Source: Amia ocellicauda
Taxonomy: Eukaryota > Chordata > Actinopteri > Amiiformes > Amiidae
Direction: 5' to 3'
NCBI RefSeq assembly: GCF_036373705.1
Contig: NC_089863.1
Location: 34,680,227-34,744,226 of the forward strand
DNA: 64,000 bases
A program made the position numbers and the translations under genes. Below the pieces are notes generated by a model, which made no database searches, was not told the DNA's origin, and worked only from the letters and a program-made list of their open reading frames with translations. Positions 1 to 12,565 of this stretch are shown here, piece by piece (position 1 is the first letter of the stretch; each line of letters opens with the position of its first letter).

Positions 1-43
1 TGACTAATTCTGCACAGTTACATAATTGTTTTCTCCTTTGCAG

Positions 44-3000
44 ACTGTTCAGATTATGATTGGGGTGATAAACCTGGCATTGGGATTAATTCTGATGCTC
101 ACAGGGCCCACCTTGGTGTCATACATTGGCCTCCCTTTCTGGGCTGGTGCTTTGGTAAGTCACATGTGCGCAACTGGCATCATTGAGCACAGATTCCTGA
201 TGGAGGGGCCAGGTTGATATAAAAAGGGGGTAACTGCCCTCTAGTGGCTCACAATGGTAAAGATCCCTTGCTTTAATAGTTTATTCCTTGCCCATCTTCA
301 TTTTAAGTAATTAAGCATACCACCTAAATACAAGTTCTACATTTACACAACATTAAAGGATACAAAAAAGCATGACCTACAGATATTGCTTTTGAAATCA
401 TGCATTTTATTTGTTTAAATGATCCAATTTAGTAGCATTGGACTCTTTAGTTGTCTTATATAATTACTTAACTCAAATAATTAAATTTTACTCTTTGTTG
501 AACACTAACTGAATGTCATATTTAAGTTACGCTTAACCCCTTATATTCAGTCTTCAATTCGCCGCCTTCTGCCTGTTTTTGAGTTTGTGTCAATCTAAAC
601 TATTCATAATATTGTATTAAGATGTGAGAATAAAAACAAACTTTTCTTGGCCAGCAATATAAAATAACTTGATTATTTTGAAATGGGGATTGTGCTACTA
701 ATTGATTTTGCTTTTAGACTTGTGCAAAATAGCTACTTCTGGTTTTGTTCCAGCTGGAGCTATCACTTTTCTAAATGTTCGTATGTAAATTGCAGCCTGG
801 AGAAAAATATCACAATGTATTTAATCAACTAATCTGATTAATGAAATAATGGCAGCATGGTTGGAACAAATGCCAGAAACACTGCAGGCTAGTACATCTA
901 CTTCTTAGAACATTATTTCAAAATCTTGTCTTTAAACTGTGAAACATCACTTTCTCTGCAGTATATCCTCTCTGGATCTCTTGCTGTTGCCGCTCACAAA
1001 AGAAACAACCTCTGTCTGGTAAGTGCACAGCATGTTTACATCGGCACCAATAGAAATCTTACATCATGGAAATTAAGCAAAAGACACCATATTGAGGAGG
1101 GTATGCATAAAGGGGATCAAGAGACACTGATTTGTAATACGATTTTGGTTAAAAAAAAATTTTTAGGTCTTTTATATGTGGAAAAACGTATTGGAGCATT
1201 TTTTAAATCATAATCCTAAATATTCTCCTGTTTATTTTATTAATATATAAAGTACAAGCCCAGTACTCCAAACTGGAGGATAAATACATATTTCTTAGTA
1301 ATTAAAGTTTACATAATAAAGAATAGAACAGAACAAAATACAAACAAACCTGGAACAATATTGAGTGGAATGCTAATTCTGATCGCCATGTTGCACAAAG
1401 GAACATTAGTTAGATACAGCTCGGATAGTTGTAGGGTTCTCAGGGTTTTACCACAACTAAACTAATGCAGCCATTCATCTTTAAATAGGTAGTTTGAAGC
1501 ATTCTTGGGTAAAATTTGAATAATATTTCCCATAACTCTTATCCAGTAAATTAAAATTATAAACACATTTATATAGGAAAAACAATCCTTGTAACATGCT
1601 CCTTTACAGAAACAAATACAATACATCAAAAGAGCTCCCTCTTGTTCCCCTTCATAGTCACAACGACCAGTCTATTTCTGATGAGGTCTTATTATGTCAA
1701 ACAAGGTGACTTGTATGAGGCAAAAATAACTGACCAGTAAAAAAATCTAAACACGTCATGGGAATAATATCAGAAATTAATGATACCTAGGTCTGCTTTT
1801 CTGAAATCGAACTTTTCAGAAATCCTTATTTACATTACGTTGAAATGCTCATCCATAGAGGCACCCTCTGTGTACAACTGTGTTCATAAGTATGTATGTA
1901 CTGTACATATACAGCAGGGTGCTTATCAACTTAGTCACCCCTTTCAAACAACTGTGTAGTGGAGTTTACTGCAAAGAAATGCTATATTCTTGGGTTAGCC
2001 TGATGTTTTCCAAAAGTATGTAGTTCAGTGCATTTCCTGGATCAGACTGGCTTTGATTTTTGTTTTAATTGTATTTCTTCCCAGATCAGAGGGACTGTAG
2101 CTATGAACATAATCAGCTGTATTGTGGCTGGAGTTGAGACTATCCTTCTGTCTCTTGACCTGGCACTGGGTGGATCAATAAGTGGCTGCTTCAGCCTCAG
2201 GAGGACCAATGATGGATACTATAGTAGTGATTATGAGGATTGTATCGATGTGTCATACAGACTGCACGTAAGTTATAGTCACCAGTTCAGCTCTATACCA
2301 AAAGTATTCAACCTTAGTCTGGGGGATCCCTATTCAAGCAGATCTTAAATTACAATTTTGTAAGGACTGGGAATGCGTATTCATTATTGATCAATTAAGA
2401 CAATTCAGCCACTTGTTCAATTAAGGGAACTGTGGTTCTTAACCTCTTCAACACCATGATGTACGCTGGTACATCACATGAAAACCCTCACACTGTACCA
2501 TGCCATACCTGTGTTCGTCAAGTTTCTTATTGTATTTTATTGGCGGCTTCTCAGTGTAGCGTTTCAGATTTTGTATCCAACAGCAGTATTGATACTGTAC
2601 AATGTGCATTGAAAACTGGGGAGAGCGATTATGTGATGTTTTTATCCAATGTTTAAATCTTCCACTGGACCGTTCATCTTTTACAAGTATATAAATAGTT
2701 TTAAATTATTATTGCTAGTTGTTTTGTTAGTTGTAATTGTTTAGTTGTAGTGTTTAGCAAAAGCTATACAGTGCTGTGACAAAATACATTCAGAAAACAG
2801 TGCTGAATAAAAGGCAATGAAGTCTTCCAAGCTTTTCAATAAATTAACATTTCAATAAATGGCACAGAGCAATAACAGTGCTTGCACAGGTTTTGATAGT
2901 GACTGAGTTTTAGTTGATAATTACTGTTCATCATTTATTATTTTCATATGAGTTCCAGTGTATATTATTTGTTTGTGTTTCAGTGTTTTGTTTATTATGT

Positions 3001-4756
3001 TTGTTTGCATTTTAGTGTATTTGTTTTTATTACAGAAGTTCCTTATTTACTATAAAGTATAATGTAAACTAAAAAGTTATTTAGATTGCATTTGCAAATT
3101 TAACAAAAATAAATGTGTTTTTATCTGTTTACTGAACATGCATATGTAGTACATGGGAGTGTAAAGGGTTAATTAAACACATTTTGGTTCATTTTTTTTA
3201 TTTTTTTTATTTATTATATATTTACATTTGAAAGCAATTTCAGGTGATGAAACATTATCATTATTTTCAAAACCTGGTTGAAGTGGTTAACTGACTAAGC
3301 TTACATGACCGAATGAAATGTTTCCAAGTCGACTGACACCTGCATGTTTGGGGGTCTTCAGAACTAGAGCTGTTTTGACATTGCAAATGGCAAGCCTGCT
3401 TATTATTAACAGGTATACATTTTATTAATTATTTTGACAGGTGGTGCTTAATGGGATCAGAGGGATTCTGCTTGTGTTTTCTGCACTCCAGATCTGTGTG
3501 GCTGTTTCAGTCTCCACCTTCGGCTGCAAGGCTGTCCGATGCGATTCAGAGAACCAGCCGGTACGACCAGCACTGACCAGCGGTTGTATTTACCTAATGG
3601 GACCATACGGCACTGTACTCACTGGAGCACTTTGGGATGGGGTAATAAATGTTGCCTTTAGAGGCCCCAAGTGGCAATTCTGGTAAGGGTTGTGCCGGAT
3701 CCAGCTGCTCTTGTACTGCTGGCTTTAGACAGGCATTGTCAGGTGTGGTGTGCAGTTGTCTGAGCATTGTCAACTGGTTTACCATCAGATTATTGCAAAC
3801 TTAGTAGTGCCTTCTCCAGTTCCCAGGGGTTCAGGTTGTTAGGAGTTCCAGCTTCATCAGATTCTCAGATTATTATAATAGCTGGGCTGGATGGCTAAAA
3901 CTGCATGGCTTTGATACCATGCAAGCTGGAGGAGTCGTGCCTTTGTGTCATTGCTCCTGAAGAACCATTGAGGTCATTGGAGTTTAATTCAGTACATGGT
4001 GATTCCAAATTAATTTGAAAAAGGAAGAAAATGTATTGGCAATAAAGACCAAACTATATAGTGTGTGTGTATTAGCGCTTCTCCACCGACAAGGAGCTGG
4101 TTCCAGTTCGGAGCCAGTGCCTAATCTGGACCCGTTCCTTGCTTTTCCACCGCAGAAGACCTGTCTCCCGGCCGCACGGAGCCACTTTTTCTGGCACCAA
4201 AAACGTGCTGGTCTGGAACCTAAGAACCAGTGACGTCAGGGGCCGGGGGGCAGGGTTAAGTCTTCTCCACCAAAAGTGATTTGCTGGAGTGCAGCCGCCA
4301 TGTTTAAATTGCCAGCAGAGACACGAGCAGTGAGGAGAGATTTGATTAAAAATTAGCGAAATCAACGGCGAACAGCGGTCTGTCAGAGAGACACTGCAGT
4401 AACAATATGTCTCACCAGCTCAATAACTAGTTAGTTGTTGGCAAATGGCAGCAATGAAAGATGACTGAGCTCACCTCCCATCACAGGACAGACGTGTTAC
4501 AGCGATATTATGATGATGAGAGTTAATGCAACGATATAGATTGAACAGAAATGTTTGTTAATTAAGTGGTCATTAACTGGTCATGTGTCCTGGGTTGGTT
4601 TGCGCATGATTAATAATGTATGAATAAATTCATTTTCTTAGCACAGGGCGAATTACACAAAACACACATATTGTACAGTAAGAGAAGATCAAATACACAG
4701 TAAGATCTGTTACAGTGATGCGCTTTGTGCTCACACGCCAGCAGTGCTGACAATGG

Positions 4757-4800
<44 letters not shown>

Positions 4801-5297
4801 GTATTTGTTAGCAGACGCTCTTATCCAGGGCGACTTTCAAAACATAAGAGCATTGCTGCGTGTCTGGTAACAGGGACAATGTAACAGTGATTTGGACCAT
4901 CATCACAGACTTCATCAATAAGCACAATTTCCCATCAAAAGCGCTGTGTATACAGAGAATGAGAGTGAGATTCTCTAATTTTACAGAATGAAATTTAGTC
5001 ACAGATGCCATTATTGATTTGATTCGATTTTTTAACAGGAGGCATAAAATGCATTTCAAGGTGTATTAATACGGGTTGGGGGGAGGAGGGTAACAGGATG
5101 TGAACAAGTAACCACTGAGGTAAATGATCAATTTACGTTTTTCTTCTTCCTTTTACTTGTTTCAGTCTGTGGTTCTTATCCAGCAAATTGGAGGGCCTCC
5201 GAGAGATCCTGAACAAGCCCAAGACTTCAGTGGGATTGACGTCCCTCTCCTGGACAGTGAAAATGCACCCAACAGCCCCTCACCCTATTCTGCATAA
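44..5297 (+). CDS. MS4A-family (membrane-spanning 4-domain A) protein, 3' five coding exons; N-terminal exon(s) lie upstream of the window
   Basis: Predicted four-pass plasma-membrane protein of the MS4A (CD20-like) family. Visible exons are 44-154, 962-1018, 2085-2267, 3441-3560 and 5166-5297 (stop 5295-5297). All are flanked by AG/GT and all are phase 0 (111, 57, 183, 120, 132 bp). Exon 1 here starts TVQIMIGVINLALG, the family's TM1 signature, and ends at the TM2 start. The 57-bp exon (YILSGSLAVAAHKR) completes TM2. The 183-bp exon holds TM3 (VAMNIISCIVAG) and the TM3-TM4 loop with cysteines. The 120-bp exon holds TM4 (GILLVFSALQICVAV). The last exon is a Ser/Pro-rich cytoplasmic tail ending PSPYSA. 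An alternative donor at 3682/3683 is also present in the second copy, but it would put the tail out of frame, so I prefer 3560. The frame is intact throughout. Which MS4A member it is cannot be decided from sequence alone. Compare the inverted copy at 49062-59247. Confidence 0.92.
2443..3168. mobile_element. piggyBac-like non-autonomous element in an intron of the left MS4A gene
   Basis: The interval is flanked on both sides by TTAA (2439-2442 and 3169-3172), the piggyBac target duplication. Its ends are imperfect inverted repeats: cctcttcaacaccatgatgtac at the left, and ccctttacactcccatgtac when the right end is reverse-complemented. No transposase ORF is visible inside. The homologous intron of the right MS4A copy lacks this block, so it inserted after the duplication or was lost there. 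Confidence 0.65.
4073..5015. repeat. Left-copy-specific intron insertion block: unclassified repeat plus (TTA)n and a SINE tail
   Basis: The right MS4A copy runs directly from the sequence matching about 4070 to that matching about 5020, so this block is extra in the left copy. It begins with a GC-rich unit (agcgcttctccaccgac...) that resembles the start of fish non-autonomous DNA elements but is not identified. A TTA trinucleotide run covers about 4757-4799. Next to it (4800-4835) is a minus-strand copy of the SINE 3' tail motif, seen as 'gcagacgctcttatccagg'. The 5' part of that SINE is not recognisable. Confidence 0.5.
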
Positions 5298-5548
5298 CTT
5301 GGGACTGAAACACTCGGTACCAACCTTTATATTTCATCAACCTTTTCATGTTGTACTTTACTGCTCTTATGGCTTGTTTTAGATGATTCTGAGAGAGTTG
5401 GCTTTGTGGTACTATAATTTTGTTGATATTATATTATGTAATAATTTATGTATATATATATATGTGTGTGTGTGACATGCATATACATGACATTGAAATG
5501 CCAAGAGACCCTGTACTGGATTGATAAGACCTGACCATGATGATGTGA

Positions 5549-5592
<44 letters not shown>

Positions 5593-6300
5593 ATGTAACG
5601 GGGGGGCTCATTCGTGGTTAATGTGCCCGTTACAAAGTGACGTAACCCCTCACTAAAAAGTAGTAAAGTGTTGAGCCTCCCGTGGTAGGAGGCCCAGCCT
5701 TTTAGCGTAGAGGGCTTAACACTGTACTGCACTTGTACGGGGCGTCGGTGGTGTGCGGCTCGAATCCCAGGCGGGGAGCTCCGACGCGCATCGGCTACAT
5801 ATACCCTGTTATAATCAAATACCACTGACACAATTACTATTCCACTGATATCCCTTTTCTGTTCAGTTTCAGACTGTCCTAGGCTCCTTTAGTATTGTAT
5901 TGGACTTTTTTCACCCTTCAATATATTGTGTAACAAGAAGTCAGGGGAAATCTGAAATGAAAAACATATACATTCTATAATCATATATAGTGTTAAAAAG
6001 GAGCCTTAAATTGCAATCAAAGAGCAATTCTCTAGTCTAGTGACAGTAACTAATCTTTATGTACCTACTTTAAAACTGCACTTTTGAGAGTTACAATAAA
6101 GCTTATTTTTCTGATTCAAACTTGCTAAGAATTTGAAATGTTTTTTGGGGTGGTCCATTTCAGATTGCTGATACAAATTGAATTGTAAGTTATGGATCTT
6201 TATTTTTTGCTGTGTCCAGGTCTTGTTTTGAATTATATTCCAAAATAAAAATAGTCTTAAACTGGTCTGTTTCCCCCCCCAGAGATCAAAGATTGTTTTC
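5298..6300 (+). other. 3' flank / putative 3' UTR of the left MS4A gene, with microsatellites and a SINE-like insertion
   Basis: TG and TA runs occupy about 5450-5475 and 5545-5593. The unit at about 5594-5800 is absent from the right copy. It carries a tRNA-like pol III A box (TAGCGTAGAGGG, near 5703) and B box (GGCTCGAATCC, near 5757), so it may be a tRNA-derived SINE. From about 5805 onward the sequence again matches the inverted copy. AATAAA at 6095-6100 lies in one of the best-conserved stretches and is the candidate polyadenylation signal. Confidence 0.5.
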
Positions 6301-6937
6301 CATGATGGCACTGGTGGTAAAATGTACTCAAATTTAAAAAGTACTCAAGTATTACTGTAGTTAATTTAAAACTACCTTAATCTTTAAATTTTAAAAAAGT
6401 GTACAGTAGACTGAAGAGTGTATAATACCAAGACAACTTCAGCAAAGAATGAGGATTTTTTTTTCTTAGGTTAGCAGTCAGATCATTTTCTGATCCAGTA
6501 AAGGTCTGCTAACTGTAATCCAATTGCCATTTGTGTACTTGTGATGTGTTCACAATAATTACAATCTATATATAATTTTATATGAAAGTGATGTTATCTC
6601 TCTGTCTGTATGTACTTGAAATTTGTTTGAACAAATGGCAACAACCCATGCAGAAATCTTTTTTTTTTCTGAAACCAACTGCTTTTAGATTCGAAAAATA
6701 TTTCCAATGAGAGTGGGCATTTATTAGCAGCTAACTTGGACTCTGCAGTTTTCTAAGCAGCGCAGCAATTCGTGGACTTTATAAATCAACCAAAATAGTA
6801 TAAATACGCCATCCTCAACACACACCCACAGCATTCGTGGTTTTGCATTGACTTGTTGCCTTGCTTCAGTTAGGTGCTACGAACACCACCCTCCCCCAAC
6901 CTCCACCAACCCCACCCCCCGCCACAGTGATTGCTTA
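6301..6937. other. No gene seen; AT-rich spacer
   Basis: AT-rich sequence with poly-T stretches near 6452 and 6660. Roughly 6190-6939 has no counterpart in the right arm, where a Tc1 element sits at this point. No coding or RNA feature is recognisable. Confidence 0.5.
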
Positions 6938-8758
6938 CGTACCTGGTTTCAACCTCAGCTTGTCTTCGCGATACTCAAACAATTGCTCTAGATTCTTCAC
7001 CGCATTCCTCTTCCATTCCTCAGGCTGATTCTCCTTCTCACAAAGCCACAGCCCCTGCTCTTCCCCCTGTTGATGACGTGCCTTGCTGTTCCGGCTGACG
7101 CCTCCCGTCGCCGCACCGCAGCCTCGATTCCAGTTCTCCCCGCCTTGCTCCCCGGCGCGGATCCACTTCTGCATCCCTCAGTGATTCAAGCCAATCTCCT
7201 GCTCCTCGCCACTGCCTCTCTCGACGCCTCTTGTTCTTTGTCCTCAGCTACTTCATCTCGACCTCGGACCCCCCCCGCTCTCTTCCATCGATTTCCATCC
7301 TTCAGCTCCCAAGATCAGGAACTGGACAATCGTTCGGCTGCCCCAGGTTTTGGACAACCCCAGCATTGCGTATCCTCGCAATCTCCAATAGCTCAGCATT
7401 CACCCATACACAAGCATTGTCCGTGACATTCCACCTGCGCCCAGCAATCCCCGCGGCCGCATGATGCCCCACTGTCGTGTCTGGGTGACGTACCACTCTT
7501 TGCTCCCTCCCGCAGCCTCTCGCTCCCTCTTCTGCTGCTTTCCCCCTTGCTCCTGCCCCCGCCATCCCCTGCCACCACCGTTTCCATGCTTTCATTGTCC
7601 CTGTCCTCCCTCCTTGTCTCTGGGTTCCACCTGCCATCTGCCCCACGGACCCAGTGCTGTTCTCCATGTCTACATCCTTTTCCTCTATCCCCCCTCCTGT
7701 CTCCACGCTGCCTACTGTCCCGACTGGCACACTGCTCAGAGTGGGTCACGTCCCACCCTAGGCCCTGATTTCCTTTTCCGTGGCCCCTGCCACCCACGTG
7801 ACCTTGGCTCAAGCCCTGCAGTGCTGGCGGCAGTCTCCTCCCTCCCAAGCCCTGGGTGGCTCTGTCTCTGCCCCGCCCCAAGCCTCATTTGGTTGCTCCC
7901 TGAACCTCCCTGCAGCCCAATGTGGCCCCTTCCTGCAAGCCCCCCGCTGCACCGTATGGTTACCTCCCTGTTCGCCCCACAGTGCCCTCTGCAGCACCGT
8001 GTGGCTACTTCCGCGCCCTCCCTGGTGCACTCTATGGTTACCTCACTGTTCCCTCCGCAGCACCCCCCGTAGTCCCGTGTGGCTTTCCCCCGGTCTCAGA
8101 ACCTGGTAATTTTTAATCCACCGGCCAGCCCTCCTCTGGCTCCCTTGCTCCTCTCGCTGCTGCTCTTCCTCCTCCAAAGATGACATGCTCTCTACTGCCG
8201 CCACTCTATCCTCCACCCTCCAACTGCTATGCTGTATTCTCCTTCCCCATTCCACTATCCCTCAGCCAGCAACTCATCCATGGCATGGTTGTTACTCTGT
8301 CTACCCTCCTCAAGTTTCAGCACCCAACCACATAATCGCCAGGACTGTCAACTGTGGCCCTGTTTCCATCACTTTAATTAAATAATTGAATAATTAAATA
8401 AATATTATTATTATTACTTCATAAAAATATACTAAAACCCGACCTCAGAGCTTCAAACCGCATCCGAAATCTGTCTGTTTTTTTCCACCTATCGCAGCAT
8501 CCCCTACCTCATCAAAACCTCTGGCCGAGATGCCTGGCTGCCAAAGGCTGACATTTCCAGTGCCTTCAGTCACTGCCCCCGGCTCCCGACTTGTGGCACC
8601 TTTTCATCATCGGGAGGCAACACCACTAAGATTTTACATACTCTTTTGGTGAGGCTCTGTGCTGGATGTCTCTTAGCAATCCTGCCAATCCCTTCTGTCT
8701 TGCACCTACTCTATGACTTTTCCTGGATTGATGCCCCCTCCCCCTCAGTCCCTCACTA
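6938..8758 (+). mobile_element. DIRS-like retrotransposon relic (gag-like region then RT), left copy
   Basis: The interval matches 45557-46859 in opposite orientation. The C-rich first 1.4 kb is probably the gag-like region; opposite-strand ORFs here, such as a Cys/Pro-rich 203-codon one, are compositional. At about 8430-8758 broken frames encode a reverse transcriptase piece: LIKTSGRDAWLPKADISSAF (motif A, with KADISSAF typical of DIRS-type RTs) followed by a corrupted motif C region (HLLYDF for HYLDDF). Several frameshifts and stops make it non-functional. Homology with the right copy ends near 8758. The DIRS assignment rests on the KADI(S)SAF and YLDDF-type motifs and is an inference. Confidence 0.55.
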
Positions 8759-9831
8759 ATAGCACAATTAATGGACGCTTTATATCTGAATACAGACAAA
8801 GACCGTGACGGACACACGCTGTTACACTAAACAGTAGCTCGCAGCAATGCTAAATAAATGCTAAATAATAACAGCCTACAATGTAACCGCTTCTGATTTA
8901 CAGAAAGTGCGTGTCGAGTGTGCTAAATAAGTTGCTAACACAGTCGCAGCATTTACTACAATACAGGTGCAAGATATATAATTCTTAGCTAAACAAGTAA
9001 CCACAAACAATCAATGTATCTCTTAACTAAACTTGCAAACACGATAGAAAAAAGCGATACTTAACTGCGGTATCAATGCTATGTATGCTTGGAATCAGCA
9101 TAAAAGGGCTATTGACAGTAACTCATCAATGTAAGATGTCATAAATGAGGACCGGAAACAGAAAAACTGTACTTGCATTAAAACAATTGCAGATGTGCTC
9201 CTATTAACTGCAACTCAAAATATATGCAGAGAGGTCATGGAGAATCTGATGACTCACTACAAGGGTAATTTTTTTACAATCTTAGTAGAAATAGCAAACT
9301 ATGACCCTCTCATAGAGAAAAGAATGAATGCATGTGGCAATGCTAAGTACACAAGCCACTAAATCCAGAACAAAGTTCTTGAGGGCTTAGCTGAGATGGT
9401 ACAAAGTGAAATAATAAGAGAAATAAAAGAAAGTTTTTAGTGTAATTGCAGATTAAACCAAAGATTTAAAGAAAAAAGAACAAATGTATTTAGTTGTAAG
9501 GTACTATTTCAACGGGGCCATCCATGAAAGCATTTTACACTTTCAGTGAAAGCTTAGATGCAGCAGGTCTCACAAAAATGATAATTGATTGATTGATGCC
9601 TTTACTGAACTGTATTTTTGCACTTTGTTTTGCACTCATGTCTGCCAAGAAATAAAGATTAAAAATAATAATATTATAATATAATGGACTACAGAAATAA
9701 TCTATAGGCTATAACGGTGCATTCGTCATGAGCGGAAAGCATTCTGGTGTGTCTGCGTGGATTTAACAGTGCAAGATTTGCATTTTATGTGCACTGCAAT
9801 GCACATTGTTTGAATTTGGTTCTTGTCGATG
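8759..9831. other. No gene seen
   Basis: I find no conserved ORF, splice pattern or terminal repeats in this AT-rich kilobase. It may contain diverged CR1 5' sequence just before 9832. Confidence 0.4.
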
Positions 9832-10771
9832 CTGTAAAATCAATTTTAGAAAAGCAAACCTTGAAGGTATGAGGCAGTACTTAGAAGAGTTAGACTGGGG
9901 CACACTGGATACAGATTCAGTTGGAAATGGATGGTTATATTTCAAGAATATACTACTAGAGATTTGTACCAAAACCTAGCAAACTGAGGACCAAAAAACA
10001 TTGGCCAAAATGGTTTAATAGAAGTATGAAGTATAAAGAAAATGTTGTATAGCACATACAAAAGAGATAGAGATTAAACAAAATACAAATAAGATATAGA
10101 ACTGCAAAGAGATGTTAAGAGAGGGATCAGGAAAACAAAGATGGAAATGGAAAGAAACATAGCTCTTGGAGCTAAAACTAATGCAAAGAGCTTTTTTCAA
10201 TACTAACAGCAAGAGGACAATAAAGGAGGAAGTGAAACAGCTAAAAAATTAAGTATCTTAGAAAGTGGTAAATGTTTTAAATCTGTATTTTACAGAGGTG
10301 TTTACAAAAGGAAAAAACATGCCACAGGTTAACAACCAGTCTAGTCAAACTCTAAGATAGATCAGGATATATAAGGAGGTAGTAAGTGGATTAGCAGAAT
10401 TAAAAACAAACAAATCACCTGGGCCAGATGGTATATTTCCAACAGTACTTAAAGAAATGAGGGAAATGATTTATAGGCCACTACCTAAAATATTCCACTT
10501 GACATTTAGAACAGGGGATGTGCCAAATGATTGGAAAACTGCTAATGTCATACCAATCAACAAGAAAGGGGTCAAAACTGAGACAGGATATTACAGACAA
10601 ATTGATCTCACCTGCATTACTTGTAACATTTGTGAAAAAATGATTAGACGGAAAATACAGGAGCATCTTAATGAAAACCATATTATTGGTGATATTCAAA
10701 AAAGGCAGATCATGTCTTACTAATTTATTAGTTTTTTGAACATGCAACTGCAGCTGTAGATCACGTAAACA

Positions 10772-11018
10772 CGTGGGACACATGGACCCAGGGAAACAAA
10801 TGGAAATTGGGCTTAAAGGCATTCAAGACAAAAAACAGAAGACACAGACACAGTCATCACAGTCTGAAACAAACTCCCCAGCGATGTGGTTGAAGCTGAC
10901 AATTTGGGAATATTAAAAAAGAAACTGGATAGGATCCTTGGATCACTTAGTTATTAATAGACACCAAACGAGCACGATGGGTCTAATGGCCTCCTCTCGT
11001 TTGTAAACTTTATTATAT
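10772..11018 (+). mobile_element. Nested CR1 3'-end fragment inserted inside the RT of the older CR1
   Basis: The RT frame runs to about 10771 (HATAAVDHVN) and picks up at 11019 (DMIYLDL). Between lies a 5'-truncated copy of the CR1 3' end: 'caaatggaaattgggct', 'gaaactggataggatcc', 'aatggcctcctctcgtt' and a short TA-rich tail. It is the same family inserting into itself. The target duplication could not be resolved by eye. Confidence 0.75.
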
Positions 11019-12091
11019 TATATGATATGATATACTTAGATCTTCAAAAAGCTTTTGATAAGGTTCCACACCAAAGACTGATCCTCAAATTGGAAGCTGT
11101 AGGCATTCAGGGTAATGTAAGTAGATGGATTATGAACTGGCTGACATATAGGAAACAGAGGGTGTCAATTAGAGGAGTTGCTTCTAACTGGAGTGAGGTT
11201 GTTAGTGGAGTTCCACAGGGATCAGTACTAGGGCCTTTGCTGTTTCTAATCTATATTAATGATCTGGACTCTGGGATAGTTAGCAAACTTGTCAAATTTG
11301 CAGATGATACTAAAATAGGTGGCTCAGCAGATACAATCTCGGCAGCAGAGGCTATTCAGAGGGACTTAGATAATATTCAGTTGTGGGCCGACACCTGGCA
11401 GATTAAATTCAATGTGGACAAGTGCAAGGTAATACATGCAGGTAACAAAAATGTCCACTATAATTACACTATGGGAGGAACAGAACTAGATGAAGTAACG
11501 CATGAGAAAGATCTAGGAGTCTACATGAACTGCTCACTTTCTCCGTCCAAACAATGTGGGGAAGCAATAAAAAAGGCAAACAGAATGCTAGGGTATATTG
11601 TCAAAAGTGTAGAATTGAGAACAAGGGCAGTGAAGTTCAGACTGTACAATGCCCTATTTAGAGCTCATCTGGATACTGTGTACAGTTCTGGGCTCCACAC
11701 TTCAAGAAAGATATCGCTGCTCTAGAGGCAGTTCAGAGGAGAGCAACCAGACTTATTCCAGGTCTGAAGGGAATGTCCTACTGAGAGACTGAGGGAACTG
11801 AACCTTTTCACCCTGGAACAGAGGAGACTACATGGGGACTTGATTGAATTCTTCAAAATCATCGACCACATCAAACCAGAGGAGCCTTTGAAGATCTGCA
11901 GGGACACACGCACCCGGAGACACAGATGGAAATTGGGCTTAAAGGCATTCAAAATGGAAAACAGGAAACACTGCTTCACACAGACTTGTCATAATCTGGA
12001 ATAAACTTCCCAGTGATGTGGTTGAAGCCGACAATTTGGGAACATTCAAACATAGACTGGACATGTTAGCCTTGGATCACTTAGTTATAAA

Positions 12092-12233
12092 CCCTTTGAG
12101 CAGTAAGTTCTAAAGTGCTCTGCCATGACTCAGGGAGTGACTATTTTTGAACACACTTAAAATTTGATTCCTTATTATTAAATCCTGAAAGGGTTCAATA
12201 GAACGTACTGGTACATTCATACTGCTTAAAGGG
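12092..12233. mobile_element. 142-bp piggyBac-like MITE in the CR1 tail
   Basis: Inverted ends read ccctttgagcagta and, reverse-complemented, ccctttaagcagta. The right flank is TTAA (12234-12237). The left flank is TAAA, one base off. Removing the element restores the CR1 tail sequence 'cttagttattaatggacacc' that occurs elsewhere in the window. TTAA plus ends starting CCC fits the piggyBac superfamily. Confidence 0.65.
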
Positions 12234-12565
12234 TTAATGGACACCAAACGATAAACTTTATTATGTTTCTTAATTAGTACTGGGTAATGGACATCCATTG
12301 TAACCATCACAATGATTCCAATGACGCATAATGCAGGGTGTTACTGAAGTCCTTGAGTAACTTTATTAACCAGGGACATATACATCAAAAGGATCAATCT
12401 GAGAAGTCTAAATTAAATTGGAAACACTCTTAAAACATTTCACCAGGTTTTAACATTTGAACATGCAGCTATCAAGTAGATATCTAACTGAAAACAGTTC
12501 TTGTAATTCACAATGACATTTTGGGAGCACAACAAAAAAATTCTCACCCTCAACCGCCCTCACTT

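Larger units (their letters stand above)
9832..12300 (+). mobile_element. CR1-type LINE, 5'-truncated and broken, with two nested insertions
   Basis: The sequence begins in the linker after the endonuclease (KANLEGMRQYLEELDWGTL). It continues through RT fingers (LKTNKSPGPDGI near 10406; DWKTANVIPI near 10532; KGRSCLTNLLVF near 10703) and resumes at 11019 with palm motifs. The open frame 11027-11725 includes YLDLQKAFDKVPH, SGVPQGSVLGPLLF and FADDTK, which is RT motifs A to C with the FADD core intact. The 3' end (12000-12300) carries the tail seen repeatedly in the window (gttattaatggacacc). Frames are interrupted by stops, for example near 10722, and by the insertions at 10772-11018 and 12092-12233. 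It is not active. Confidence 0.85.

Noticed and set aside
926-1213. 95-codon ORF over the 57-bp MS4A exon
   Set aside because: Only 962-1018 is exon; the rest is intron read-through beyond a good gtaagt donor.
3561-3686. Longer MS4A TM4 exon ending at the second donor (3682/3683)
   Set aside because: It would join the last exon out of phase and lose the conserved tail. The right copy's read-through frame stops earlier.
5412-5831. 139-codon minus ORF with IYIYIY and THTHTH runs
   Set aside because: Translation of the TA/TG microsatellite, not a protein.
7461-8072. 203-codon Cys/Pro/Ser-rich ORF (and opposing Gly/Arg-rich ORFs)
   Set aside because: Low-complexity product of C-rich DIRS gag-like DNA; the right copy (45957-46730) does not keep the same protein sequence.
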